Shown piece by piece: positions 16,112 through 24,800 of a stretch of DNA of 64,000 nucleotides; within the stretch, counting starts at the first letter, position 1; every line of letters begins with the position of its first letter. The stretch lies in the NCBI GenBank assembly GCA_951812655.1, contig OX638319.1:1608662-1672661 (forward strand). Direction: 5' to 3'. Made by a program: the position numbers and the translations under genes. The notes under the pieces were generated by a model that had not been told where the DNA came from, did not search any database, and saw nothing but the letters and a program-made list of their open reading frames with translations. Origin of the DNA: an uncultured Candidatus Nitrosopumilus sp. Lineage in GTDB: Archaea; Thermoproteota; Nitrososphaeria; Nitrososphaerales; Nitrosopumilaceae.

Positions 16112-17863
16112 TCAAAACAGATTGTTAGTTAGTTTTTTCAATGCCAGAATTTCCTCTTCTTCTTGCCTTATTTTCTTATCAATCACACGCAGCATCGAAT
16201 CATTCCAAACGTGCTGAGAGAAGAAATTATGTTTGGTGTTTGCCAGTTCGATTTCATCGTCTACCACGGTATCTTCGAGAAATTTAGTCACAATCACGTC
16301 TGTGATCTTTAAAATTCTGGAATTAAGTTTGAAGCTGCGGAAAATTGGCTCAAGCTTTCTCACGTCTCCCTTGAAATCCCCTCTTGACTCTAGGATTTTT
16401 TTGTGGAGAATTCTAAAGTACACTGAGACAAAAAACAACGTTGCATATCTTTTGGTCTTGTGTCCTCCCTGTTTTCCGTATTTCAGAGATTTCTTTGCAA
16501 ATTCTTTGACAAGATACGGGTATAGCAAAACCCTGTAATCGTCTTTCAGGTTGTCATTGAACACATCGTCATACTTGCTTCCTCTGGGCAAAAACTGGGC
16601 CGGCGAGCTATATGCCTCGGTCGGTCTCTGTTCTATTCCCGCAACCAATGCTTGTATGGCGTCCTTTGCCACGATGACTTTCTTGTGGTTGTCTGGAAGA
16701 TAGTTGTTGTATATCATGTCTCCAGCATACTCTGTTTGCTTGGATTTTGTTTTTGTATCAAAAGAACCCGCTTGAATTTCGTAAAAGTAACCGCAGTTTC
16801 TCAGCTGTGATTTGATTGACTTGTGAAAGTCCATCAACGACACCAGATCCTTTCCTCTTACTGAGTTTTGAGAATTCCTGTACTTTGTAATGTTGTTTTG
16901 CTCCTGTTCGTCATCGGCTTTGATTATTGTAACTGTCATGGAACCTTCCATGTTCTTCGTTCTCTTTGAATGATCAAGAATGGAGTTTGATGTTTGCGCC
17001 CCGTTAACGATTTGAGGTGCGTGAAGCTCAATCAGGTTTTCGCCCAACTCCGAAAAATCACTTACGACTATGGTGATTCCGTTATTGTAAAAGAAAAACT
17101 TGTCTGGGTTGCTTTGCAGCGTGTCGCGTAGTCCTTTGTTGACTGTTGTCTTGAATTGCATCCATTGTCTTATGTTGGATTCAAACACGTAATCCCTGTT
17201 CTTGCTGACAAATTCCGTTAGTTCACGTAATTTGAGAATGCCCAGTATGGTGTTTTCGTGCCTCAGCATTCTCTCTAGCTTTATCGATGATTTTTTTCCT
17301 GCTGCTGGTTTTTTGATTCTATCCCATAACCTTTGAATTATTGCCTTTTGATCAATGATCTCTATGATTTCGTCTTCATACTCTACCTTCTGATCAGTGA
17401 CGTAACAACACTTTATCTTGAGATTTTTCTCTTTAATTTTCGTGACAAGCTGTGCCAGTTCTGGTCTCATCTTTGCCACGTCTTTTGCAAGCAACCTCTT
17501 TGCGTCCTCCTTGAATTTCGCTATGGCTTCCAACGAATGCGATGTTCCGTACTTTGACTGAAACAATCTAACTGTATTATCAGAAAAGTCCACTGGAAGA
17601 TACGCGTCAATTCCAAGGTCATTTGCTCCGTCAACGATCGCATCTGCGGCATCATCTTCGGTAGCCTCAAAAACTCTCGTTAAAATCCACTGGAGAAAAT
17701 TATTGCCTTTCTCAACCTCGCTTTTGGAATTTTCTGCATACTCGTGAATGCTTCCCTCGACGTTTTCTGAAAAACCCTTCAAAGGAACACTGGAGTTTTT
17801 TTGTACTAGCAGAGTACGTGAACCGGGAATGAATTCTAATAGATTGTTCTCGTTTTGGGACAA
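16112..17863 (-). CDS. AIPR-family protein with nuclease-like N-terminal domain
   Basis: A 583-residue protein. The central part has the AIPR hallmarks FFYNNGIT (about 257-264) and PQIVNGAQTS (about 283-292); AIPR genes were first linked to abortive infection against phage. The N-terminus has a Mrr/PD-(D/E)xK-like active site: IVDGANDLGIDAYL (D78, D86) followed by RLFQSKYG (Q102, K104). So it may be a DNA- or RNA-cutting effector. No methyltransferase or toxin partner is next to it, so it is an orphan. It is on the minus strand, divergent from the cupredoxin, 505 bases from tRNA-Cys. Confidence 0.88.
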   Translation of the reverse strand: MSQNENNLLEFIPGSRTLLVQKNSSVPLKGFSENVEGSIHEYAENSKSEVEKGNNFLQWILTRVFEATEDDAADAIVDGANDLGIDAYLPVDFSDNTVRLFQSKYGTSHSLEAIAKFKEDAKRLLAKDVAKMRPELAQLVTKIKEKNLKIKCCYVTDQKVEYEDEIIEIIDQKAIIQRLWDRIKKPAAGKKSSIKLERMLRHENTILGILKLRELTEFVSKNRDYVFESNIRQWMQFKTTVNKGLRDTLQSNPDKFFFYNNGITIVVSDFSELGENLIELHAPQIVNGAQTSNSILDHSKRTKNMEGSMTVTIIKADDEQEQNNITKYRNSQNSVRGKDLVSLMDFHKSIKSQLRNCGYFYEIQAGSFDTKTKSKQTEYAGDMIYNNYLPDNHKKVIVAKDAIQALVAGIEQRPTEAYSSPAQFLPRGSKYDDVFNDNLKDDYRVLLYPYLVKEFAKKSLKYGKQGGHKTKRYATLFFVSVYFRILHKKILESRGDFKGDVRKLEPIFRSFKLNSRILKITDVIVTKFLEDTVVDDEIELANTKHNFFSQHVWNDSMLRVIDKKIRQEEEEILALKKLTNNLF

Positions 17864-17941
17864 TTATGATTTCTAATATGCTATATATTTAGAGAATTTG
17901 GTAACTATGTAATAACTCTGTAAATGGGATGATGATGTAAT

Positions 17942-18352
17942 TTGTTGAAAAAAATAACTGTTGTGGGAATAATCATTTTTGCTGGTTTGATAGTTCTCGG
18001 CCTCGCATTTTACACGCCTTCTAATGAGGAGGAAACTGGTGAACCTGAATTGACTGTAAAAGGCGACGTGGTGATGCCAACGAAGGTATCCAGACCTGGT
18101 TGTGAGGAAACTGATAGGTGTTATATTCCATCATCAATTGTGATTGACGCCGGAAACAAGGTAACATGGGTCAATGAAGATTCTGCGTTTCACAGTGTCA
18201 CTTCTGGATTCTATGATGCCCCTACAAATCTGTTTGACAGCGGACACATGAATCCATTTGAATCATATACGCTTGCTTTTGAGGAAACGGGCACTTTTGA
18301 CTATTATTGTACTCTTCATCCTTGGATGATGGGACAGGTAATTGTTCAATGA
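17942..18352 (+). CDS. Membrane-anchored small blue copper protein (plastocyanin-like)
   Basis: A 136-residue protein with an N-terminal membrane anchor (TVVGIIIFAGLIVLGLAF) and a cupredoxin domain. Type 1 copper ligands can be read: His in SAFHSVTSG, then Cys, His and Met in YYCTLHPWMMGQV. The extra pair of Cys (PGCEETDRCY) likely forms a disulfide. Ammonia-oxidising archaea carry many such proteins, thought to move electrons in their copper-based respiratory chain. It faces outside the cell. TTG start. Confidence 0.92.
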   Translation: MLKKITVVGIIIFAGLIVLGLAFYTPSNEEETGEPELTVKGDVVMPTKVSRPGCEETDRCYIPSSIVIDAGNKVTWVNEDSAFHSVTSGFYDAPTNLFDSGHMNPFESYTLAFEETGTFDYYCTLHPWMMGQVIVQ

Positions 18353-18367
18353 GTTAATTGTTTGATA

Positions 18368-18439
18368 AGGTACCCGAGGGAGTCGAACCCCCTTGTATAA
18401 GCTTTGCAGGCTCACGCATAACCGTTCTGCCAGAGTACC
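18368..18439 (-). tRNA. tRNA-Cys (anticodon GCA)
   Basis: On the complement: acceptor GGTACTC/GGGTACC with discriminator T (U73, the tRNA-Cys identity base), anticodon loop CTGCAAA between TGAGC and GCTTA (anticodon GCA), and T arm GGGGG-TTCGACT-CCCTC. No intron. An integrase-like remnant lies 93 bases from its 5' end. Confidence 0.95.
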
Positions 18440-18531
18440 GTTTTAAAAAACACAAAATGAACAATTAAACTCTTTAGATCAAATGTAATAGTTTGATTAA
18501 AAAGCAAAGCAGTGGTATTGGTTGCCAAGAC

Positions 18532-18645
18532 ATGGCGACATTCCTTTCCAAGAAACGTACAAGGGAAACGTACTTTGAAAAGATCTCGACAAATAGCAAA
18601 TCACTGCAAAATTCTATGCGTGGCATAATGCGTAATCTGTACTGA
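18532..18645 (+). pseudogene. Probable N-terminal remnant of a tyrosine recombinase/integrase
   Basis: A 37-residue frame reads MATFLSKKRTRETYFEKIST and continues SKSLQNSMRGIMRNLY before a stop. The pattern KKRTRETYFEK plus SLQNSMR resembles the start of thaumarchaeal tyrosine integrases (N-terminal SAM-like core-binding domain, usually about 300-400 residues in all). The frame is lost inside a 7-8-7 hairpin (18630-18653), and no catalytic R-HxxR-Y part follows. Position beside tRNA-Cys fits an old integration site. The family call is from memory of the sequence style, so moderate certainty only. Confidence 0.4.
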
Positions 18646-18653
18646 GATTACGC
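18630..18653. repeat. 7-8-7 hairpin element, GTAATC variant
   Basis: Arms CGTAATC and GATTACG (extending by one G-C pair to 8) with loop TGTACTGA. Its loop contains the stop codon that ends the integrase-like frame. Confidence 0.5.
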
Positions 18654-18763
18654 AATAATGTGAAAGTATATTGTATTCTATAATTCAAATTTTTTAGGAC
18701 CTTTTTTTTATGACTAGTTAATTTGTAGAAAATATTATCTATGAAATAAGATGTGGATGGAGT

Positions 18764-18853
18764 ATGAATAAAGGATGGATTCCAATTATTTTAGGGATGG
18801 TAGGTTTTACTTCTCTTGAACTGTTATTGTATTCTGGTTTACTATTGACTTAG
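18764..18853 (+). CDS. Possible 29-residue membrane microprotein
   Basis: ATG frame MNKGWIPIILGMVGFTSLEL continuing LLYSGLLLT: one hydrophobic helix with a Lys near the start. GATGGAG stands just upstream. Short hydrophobic frames arise by chance in AT-rich DNA, so support is weak. Confidence 0.3.
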   Translation: MNKGWIPIILGMVGFTSLELLLYSGLLLT

Positions 18854-18913
18854 ATTATTCATTATCTTTCTTGAGATTATGAAAGAATAGCATACTTTAT
18901 TATTTTTGACAGG

Positions 18914-19747
18914 ATGAAATGGCAGTTGAACAAACAATTTGTACTAATTGCCATGATGCCAGTTATTTTCATTGGTGTTGGATATGATGCGTTTGCTGAA
19001 ACGCACTGGCATCCTGGAATGAACTTGCAACAGGGAGATTATTTCCGATATAGTTTTTGTCACGTAGACTATCATGAATGCCGCAATGTGGATCTGCAAA
19101 TACTGGTAGTGGATGAAACCCCTGAAGATTGGTTTGTCAAACTGATCATGACAGAACGTACAGTCAGAACCGAGGGATTCCTAGAACTGTCAAAGGATCA
19201 AATCAGATTCAGCGGATCCGATCAAACCATGGAAAGATTTGCAAATCTGTTCAATAATTCCCTTGTCTGGCTGGCTGAATTCTCCAGCGTCGACGAACCA
19301 AAGGATCTCACGGTAGGTGAGGACTGGGGCCTCATCGGCAATATCGGAGGAGAAAGTATAGGGGTTTTACGTGAGGAAACAGTAATGATAGACTCAAAAA
19401 TTTTGGAAAGCGCTGTTTTGGGTTGGAAATCCAGCGGTACGTCCAATCATATTTGGATTGCAGATGGTTTCCCATTTCCAATTCGTTCAAACATATTCAT
19501 TCATGTGCCTGTTTATCCGCCTCAGCCATGGACAGATTACGTATTGGTAAAACATGGGAGTGACTTTCAAGGAACTCCTTCTCTGATCTTTCCTCCTCTT
19601 GAACAGGTGAGGTATGGAGTTACACTTGATAACGTAGTATGCATCAACAATCTTGTGCTTGTCTTAAAGAACACGGATGGTGTCCCAGCATGTGTCACAT
19701 TGGATACTAAGAACAAATTAGTTGAACGGGGATGGATAATTTCATAA
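18914..19747 (+). CDS. Secreted protein with C-terminal PACV motif domain
   Basis: A 277-residue protein with a signal peptide (FVLIAMMPVIFIGVGYDAFA, cleavage near AFAE). The mature part opens with HWHPGMNLQQGDYFRYSFC and is beta-rich. The last 45 residues hold CINNLVLVLKNTDGVPACV followed by KNKLVERGW. The same ending (C ... dg.PACV ... KL.eR.W) occurs in the protein at 23991-24785. This short domain is common at the ends of thaumarchaeal surface proteins; its role is unknown, but the two Cys are likely bonded outside the cell. Function not assigned. Confidence 0.75.
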   Translation: MKWQLNKQFVLIAMMPVIFIGVGYDAFAETHWHPGMNLQQGDYFRYSFCHVDYHECRNVDLQILVVDETPEDWFVKLIMTERTVRTEGFLELSKDQIRFSGSDQTMERFANLFNNSLVWLAEFSSVDEPKDLTVGEDWGLIGNIGGESIGVLREETVMIDSKILESAVLGWKSSGTSNHIWIADGFPFPIRSNIFIHVPVYPPQPWTDYVLVKHGSDFQGTPSLIFPPLEQVRYGVTLDNVVCINNLVLVLKNTDGVPACVTLDTKNKLVERGWIIS

Positions 19748-19942
19748 TCCTGGTATAGATTACGCAAAAACTTAGGCATGTGGCATATCATAACTTGTAA
19801 AATTCTGCACGAGTTTTTTCTATGATGTGTCTACGAAGTGGTTTTGCCCGTCTCTATAGTTCCATTGTGAGAATATGTGCATTGTACATCTATGAAATTC
19901 ATGTTCATTATCTTTAACATCTTGCCATGGCATGATTATGCC

Positions 19943-20116
19943 ATGAGGATTGACTCTTGTAGAAACTGCGGAACTCTTTTGTCCGTGCTGAAATGCTGTG
20001 ACATTTGCAGCCAGCCCATCAAGCTCATGTGTAGTAAATGTCCAAAATATGCAGATGATCCCGTACATTCTCTGTGTGGTTTGAGAATGAAATTACGTAC
20101 AGCTGTATCATGTTAG
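19943..20116 (+). CDS. Small zinc-ribbon protein
   Basis: A 57-residue protein starting MRIDSCRNCGTLLSVLKCCD. Metal-binding residues CRNC, CCDIC, CSKC and a later H-x3-C (VHSLC) suggest two zinc sites. The ATG at 19943 is chosen because the Cys pattern begins right after it; longer readings from 19877 add hydrophobic residues with no counterpart in such proteins. Function unknown. Confidence 0.72.
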   Translation: MRIDSCRNCGTLLSVLKCCDICSQPIKLMCSKCPKYADDPVHSLCGLRMKLRTAVSC

Positions 20117-20148
20117 CTTGCATCTTCAAAAAAAAATTTTATTTTCAT

Positions 20149-20265
20149 TTAAAAAAATTGGCTTCCCTGTGGAAGTGACATTCTTCTATCAATGTCGCAT
20201 CGTGATCCTGAATTTTGCATCCACAGGTAAAGACTATCTGCATCCTGCTTATCGTATGCTGGCAA
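20149..20265 (-). CDS. Possible small protein or gene remnant
   Basis: From a TTG the frame reads MPAYDKQDADSLYLWMQNSG and ends RMSLPQGSQFF. The same frame stays open for about 20 further codons upstream without ATG (including TICFNHL), so this may be the tail of a decayed gene. The amino acid pattern looks protein-like. No Shine-Dalgarno is visible. Confidence 0.3.
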   Translation of the reverse strand: MPAYDKQDADSLYLWMQNSGSRCDIDRRMSLPQGSQFF

Positions 20266-20346
20266 GTGATTAAAGCAGATGGTCGTTAGATTGCTGCGAT
20301 TATGTAGAACTATAGTCTATACGTGTCAAACCCGACACCTATATGA

Positions 20347-20739
20347 TCAAAAGCCAAAGGGTATTCCCCCGCCTGTCGGCTTTGTAAGAAACTGGGATAT
20401 TTTCATGTTGTACTGCAAATAGCAGTAGGTGCACATTCCCCCACCGTCAAGACTCTTTGCAATGTTTCCGCAGCAGATGCAATGAAACATCTCCCGTTCA
20501 ACTATCTCTGATTTTTCAAGCTTGGCAGATTCAACATCCTTTACTATGGCCTGTATTTCCTCATCGGTCATGTTCTCCAGTACCAATCCGTCAAGATATT
20601 CCTGATTATCAACTAACATGGGAAGTCCGCGTGCGACTTTCATCTGCATCTGCTCTAGGCGAGCGGCATCCCCTATGTCACGATCCATCAGTATCTGTGC
20701 CTTCTTAATCGTTATTTGTCGCAGTTTGTGCTCGTTCAC
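20347..20739 (-). CDS. Protein of unknown function with C-terminal zinc ribbon
   Basis: A 130-residue protein from a GTG start. The first 85 residues are helical and charged (for example NMTDEEIQAIVKDVESAKLE). The end has HCICCGNIAKSLDGGG then CTYCYLQYN, a Cx2C...Cx2C ribbon, and a Gly-rich tail GGGIPFGF. It could bridge a protein partner and nucleic acid, but this is inference. Not recognised as a named family. Confidence 0.7.
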   Translation of the reverse strand: MNEHKLRQITIKKAQILMDRDIGDAARLEQMQMKVARGLPMLVDNQEYLDGLVLENMTDEEIQAIVKDVESAKLEKSEIVEREMFHCICCGNIAKSLDGGGMCTYCYLQYNMKISQFLTKPTGGGIPFGF

Positions 20740-20801
20740 ACTTGTTCTGCAGGCTGCAAATTATTAAATTGATATTGTTTTCATTTGTTTTTTATTTTTT
20801 T

Positions 20802-20823
20802 CATAATCTTCCTTAGGATTATG
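20802..20823 (-). repeat. 7-8-7 hairpin element, copy 2
   Basis: Read on the minus strand: arms CATAATC and GATTATG, loop CTAAGGAA, identical to copy 1. Flanking T and A runs lengthen the stem to about 10 pairs. It lies 37 bases downstream of the 20861-21733 stop. Confidence 0.7.
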
Positions 20824-20860
20824 AAATGTCTTATCTATTTCACTTGATTCTGCAATAATC

Positions 20861-21733
20861 TTATTCATCATATTGTTTCAACTCAATTCCAACTTCGACA
20901 TCTATTATTGTACTATATGACCTGCTCAAAGGATTAGCATTATCCACGGAATCCCAAGAAAATGCTGTAGCAGTATACGTACCTACTTCTAATGGGATCC
21001 ATGATAATGCTGGACTAAATGACTGGCCCGACTTTAATGTACCTGAAATCCATTTCAGATAAACTACCACGTTTTCATTATTGTGAATCTGTACTAAATA
21101 AGCAAATGTCTGTTCTTTATTTTGTCCATTTACAAAGTCAGTACTGATTTGCACTTGCTGATCTACATAGACAGAATCTAAAATATTGCCAAATGCATCT
21201 ACTACTCTAGGAATTTGATGATGGCATCCACGTAAATTGCAAGGATCCGATGGCGATAATCCAACTAATGTTGTTGCAGCAATATCAAGTTCATCTGCAG
21301 TCATGTATGGATATGGCAATGTATCGTCCCCATATTCTGAAGTGACAGTATCACCCAATGTTACTTTGAGTCTGTGATTGGATGACTCATCAGTCGTAGA
21401 AAAGAAAACAGTACCTTCAAACACTCCCGTATTTTCTCTAGTTTCGGTTACGGTGAGTTCAATGCCTTCAGCATCAGAATCAGACCAAACGTCCACTGTG
21501 AAACTATCTATGCCTCTAAAATCCAAATTCATATCATTGTCAATTACACGCACTACGCCTGTTCCAATAGACAAATAATTTTCTTCTAACCATTTGATCG
21601 TACCAATCATGAAATCTTGTTCGGGGCTTGAAGAATTGATTTCAATTTCCAATAATCCGTTATTTTCTGCAAATGCAAATTGGAACGAAAATAATGAAAA
21701 TAACATGATGAGTATAAAGAGATCATATTTCAC
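20861..21733 (-). CDS. Secreted beta-rich surface protein
   Basis: A 290-residue protein with a signal peptide (LFILIMLFSLFSFQFAFAEN). The middle contains GTGVVRVIDNDMNLD and, further on, TVTETRENTGVFEGTVFFS. This pattern (VrV.D.D.N, then tET...tGvFeGtv) is a repeated unit in large thaumarchaeal cell-surface proteins. The C-terminal third looks like an Ig-like or carbohydrate-binding fold (YLKWISGTLKSGQSF, LEVGTYTATAFSW). CNLRGCHHQ could bind metal. Probably cell-surface; exact role unknown. Confidence 0.7.
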   Translation of the reverse strand: MKYDLFILIMLFSLFSFQFAFAENNGLLEIEINSSSPEQDFMIGTIKWLEENYLSIGTGVVRVIDNDMNLDFRGIDSFTVDVWSDSDAEGIELTVTETRENTGVFEGTVFFSTTDESSNHRLKVTLGDTVTSEYGDDTLPYPYMTADELDIAATTLVGLSPSDPCNLRGCHHQIPRVVDAFGNILDSVYVDQQVQISTDFVNGQNKEQTFAYLVQIHNNENVVVYLKWISGTLKSGQSFSPALSWIPLEVGTYTATAFSWDSVDNANPLSRSYSTIIDVEVGIELKQYDE

Positions 21734-21806
21734 GAGTAATTTCTTCTTTAGACACTTATAAAAATCAGGAAGAAATCATTCTCCTGATTTTTTTGCTCAT
21801 TTATTT

Positions 21807-21828
21807 CATAATTCTATCTGAGATTATG
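21807..21828 (-). repeat. 7-8-7 hairpin element, copy 3 (degenerate)
   Basis: On the minus strand: CATAATC, loop CTCAGATA, GAATTATG-like right arm with one change. It lies about 125 bases downstream of the peptidase-TPR pseudogene stop, in the same orientation as copies 1, 2 and 4. Confidence 0.5.
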
Positions 21829-21952
21829 AAATTAATTTATAATCATTGGAATTTGATAATATTGAATTTTTAACTAAAAGGTGGTGTTTATGTATTTAAA
21901 AAAAACTTTGTATATGTTCAACAAATAATTCAATGGTTCTTCATATGATCAT

Positions 21953-23811
21953 CTATTTTTTAGATTTTTGTTTTTCATCTTCAAATTCTTTTCTAATTTC
22001 TAATAGTTCTTGATCGTTTGGAGTTTCCTTCAAAAAAACATCAATCATTTTTAATATTCCATCATAATCTTCTAAATGCTCAAGCATTGTCATTTTTTGT
22101 TCGATTGCATCCACATGATTAGGTTCTATTTCTAACACTTTGTCATAATATTCAATTGCAGTTTTGGGTTCCATTATCATTGCATATGAAAAAGCAATTC
22201 GTAATAATGCCGGTATGTGACTTTTATCACTTATCAAAATTTGTTTGAAACTTATTATGGCTTCTTTATCTCTCTCCAATTGATTTAATGCCATTCCTTT
22301 AGCATAAAGGGCATAAGGGTTTTGGTTCTCTATTTTTAATGCGATGTTGGCTGTTTCTAATGCTTTTTGATATTCTTCTTTTGTAAATTGAATGTTGGAT
22401 TTTTGTACCAATGCCCCGATATTCTCTTTTTCAATCTTTAAAATTTCATCATAGCATTGATCAGATTTTTCTAATCTATTGAAATGTTGAAATATGTTGC
22501 CTTTACCAAATAATGCCGGTATGTGACTAGGTTCTAATTCAAGAATTTTTTCAAGACTCTCTAATGCTTCAGAGTATTTTTTTTGTGTGAATTTGGTTTC
22601 TACTTGATTTGACAGAAAAACCAAATACAATTTTTTCTGATTTGTTAAAATATTTGGTTTTGTTCTTTCCCATAATATTTTGATTATAGATTCAACAATT
22701 TGACTGGATCTAATTGGCTCTTCTCCATAAACTTGTGTCATTTGAATTCTAAGCGCATCTCTTCTTTTTTCTGATGATGGGTGATCTCCAATTTCACCTG
22801 ATTTTGAACAATTTCTCCAATATTGCTCTTCATCTCCAGATTTTATCAAACATTTGGCACGTTCTAGTACCTCAAAAGCACTAAAAAATGCTTCAGCACC
22901 ACAATAGCTGACATAATCGTTTTCATATCCTACATTTCTTAATCCGTCAAGCATCAATGGAAATCCTAGTTCATCTGCATTGTATTCTTGTTTCCATGAA
23001 AACAAGAGTGTCTCGATTTTATCATTAAGCAAGTTTTTCTTAGTAAAATTAGAATTTACATGACCTAATAAGATATGTGCATATTCATGACCTACAATGA
23101 AAACCTCCATCGATAATCGCAAGTGATTCAAAAATGGATAATATCTTGAATCCATTATGTATTGTGGGGCGGCGGTTGCTCTTCCTTTAGTTACAAATGC
23201 TGTTATTAACTCTTCAAATCTTTGAGGAATTTCAGAATCACTCTCAATTTTCTCTTTGATTTTTTTTCATAATATTCTAAATTTCTATTTTCTTTTGAAT
23301 CAAATCTTGGAAAAGTTTTTGCTATAATCTTACATAATAAATGACAAAACGTCATCAATTCCATTTCAAATACTATGAGATGTTCGTTATTATCACATGG
23401 GATTGTTACTGCATTGATAGATCCCATCAGAATTGTTCCAAAATGTGGTGAAACTATTTTCAAACCTTGTTCTTCTAACGTTTTGATTTCTCCAGTTTCT
23501 TTATGTTTGAATTTAATTGTAGGTAGAATATTTTTGATAATCTTCCAAAAATCTAAAAGTAATACGTAACTTCCCCTGTCTTGAAATGGCGTAGGAAGTT
23601 CTATGTCTTTTCTACTTTGTTGTAAATCCCTTACACCTTTTACAATTTCATCTACTTCTTTATGAGGACGATGTTTTTTATAGTCTTCATAAATTTTATT
23701 GAAAGTCTCTTCATAAATTTTCTTGGTTAATTTCTATTTTTCTTTGGACATCAAATCATATCTTAAAACTGTTGGAGTTTGTAATTCCAATAGCATTTCT
23801 TTTGCATTCAA
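21953..23811 (-). pseudogene. Disrupted HExxH peptidase-TPR gene
   Basis: Three pieces belong to one gene. From a TTG at 23811 the frame reads 25 codons, then a TAG (23736-23734), then continues in the same frame (ELPTPFQDRGSYVLLLDFW, SPHFGTILMGSINAV) until a run of eight A (23267-23260), where the frame shifts by one. The new frame goes on through GRATAAPQYIMDSRYYP into a 400-residue part with VGHEYAHILLGH and SWKQEYNADELG, the zinc site of M48-like peptidases, and then about six TPR repeats (for example LEKILELEPSHIPALFGKGN). One stop and one shift make it a likely pseudogene; the homopolymer shift alone could be a sequencing error. The 400-residue part could still be made from its own ATG at 23155. 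Confidence 0.72.
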
Positions 23812-23900
23812 TACTGTCTCATATACATAATCACATAATTATGCATTTATCAAAACAAAACCATCTCAATTTTATTCCAATTTTTCTACAAAAATTATTT

Positions 23901-23922
23901 CATAATCTCCATTAGGATTATG
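23901..23922 (-). repeat. 7-8-7 hairpin element, copy 4
   Basis: Minus strand: arms CATAATC and GATTATG, loop CTAATGGA (two or three bases different from copy 1). It lies 68 bases downstream of the 23991-24785 stop. Confidence 0.65.
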
Positions 23923-23990
23923 AAAATATTTCTTGTGTAGTAATTTCATGTATTTCGCACGAATTGTTTTGTGACATTTGACCCGCCATC

Positions 23991-24785
23991 TCAAGTTTCA
24001 AATTGTTTTGCCCATTCCCGCTCAATCAGTTTTTCTTTTGTTTGGGGTTTGACGCACGCCGGTTTATCATCTGCCGATTTTATTGCTCCGATTAGGTTCC
24101 CCTCGCATATGTATACGTCTGGAGCAAATCCCATATGCCTTCCAAGTTCTCTCTGCCTTTCTATTGAATTCACACCGTCATAGTAGTCGTATTCAGCCAC
24201 GGGAGGTATCCTGGGGCAATCCGCCTTACGACTTTCATCCCATGACCATTCGGGTTTGCCCGTATTGGTTATCAATAGGTGACTCAGTTCGTCTTGCAAT
24301 TGGTATTCTATTGTTATGAATTCTTCATCTATCTTCGGTTGTAATTTCTCCCACCTGATCTCCGTATTCTTAGACGTCGTGTTGCCTGAAGAATCAGTAT
24401 ACGTGTGAATGCCTCCGCGTCCTACAAAAAACCCGCTAGTGTCATGACTTCCGGCCCAAATCAGATCTTTTGGGAATTTCAATGTGGTTTTTTCGGATTC
24501 TCCAACATGAAGAGGATAGCTTGCAGACATCTGGCAAATGTTCCAACTGACATCAGACCATCCCACGTTGTCATGGCTATAGAAATAATGCTTGTATCCG
24601 AATGGAAGGTAAGGGTATTCTTGTATCCCGAATCCCTGTTCAAGTAATGTCCTCTCGTTTGGGGTGGGCGTAAAATCACCCAGTTGGGGTGGAAAATAAA
24701 ATTTGTCTTCTGAAGCAAAAGCATGTTCTGATGAAGATGCCCATATGATTGCAATCGTCACTAGTGAAACTATGAACACTTTCAT
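23991..24785 (-). CDS. Secreted protein with C-terminal PACV motif domain
   Basis: A 264-residue protein with signal peptide (VFIVSLVTIAIIWASSSEHA, cleavage near AFAS). The mature part is rich in aromatic residues (PYLPFGYKHYFYSHDNVGW). The C-terminal 45 residues read VYICEGNLIGAIKSADDKPA, CVKPQTKEKL, then ERWA-like; this ending matches the 18914-19747 protein. Cys in ICQ and ADCPRIPP may form a second bond. ATG at 24785 gives a compact signal peptide; a TTG at 24800 would add five residues. Followed by a 7-8-7 hairpin. Confidence 0.75.
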   Translation of the reverse strand: MKVFIVSLVTIAIIWASSSEHAFASEDKFYFPPQLGDFTPTPNERTLLEQGFGIQEYPYLPFGYKHYFYSHDNVGWSDVSWNICQMSASYPLHVGESEKTTLKFPKDLIWAGSHDTSGFFVGRGGIHTYTDSSGNTTSKNTEIRWEKLQPKIDEEFITIEYQLQDELSHLLITNTGKPEWSWDESRKADCPRIPPVAEYDYYDGVNSIERQRELGRHMGFAPDVYICEGNLIGAIKSADDKPACVKPQTKEKLIEREWAKQFET

Positions 24786-24800
24786 GATTTTGAGTTTCAA

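Noticed and set aside
20802..20823. Hairpins as classical intrinsic terminators
   Set aside because: In gene sense the hairpin is followed by A-rich, not T-rich, sequence, so a bacterial-type terminator is unlikely; listed as a repeat element instead.
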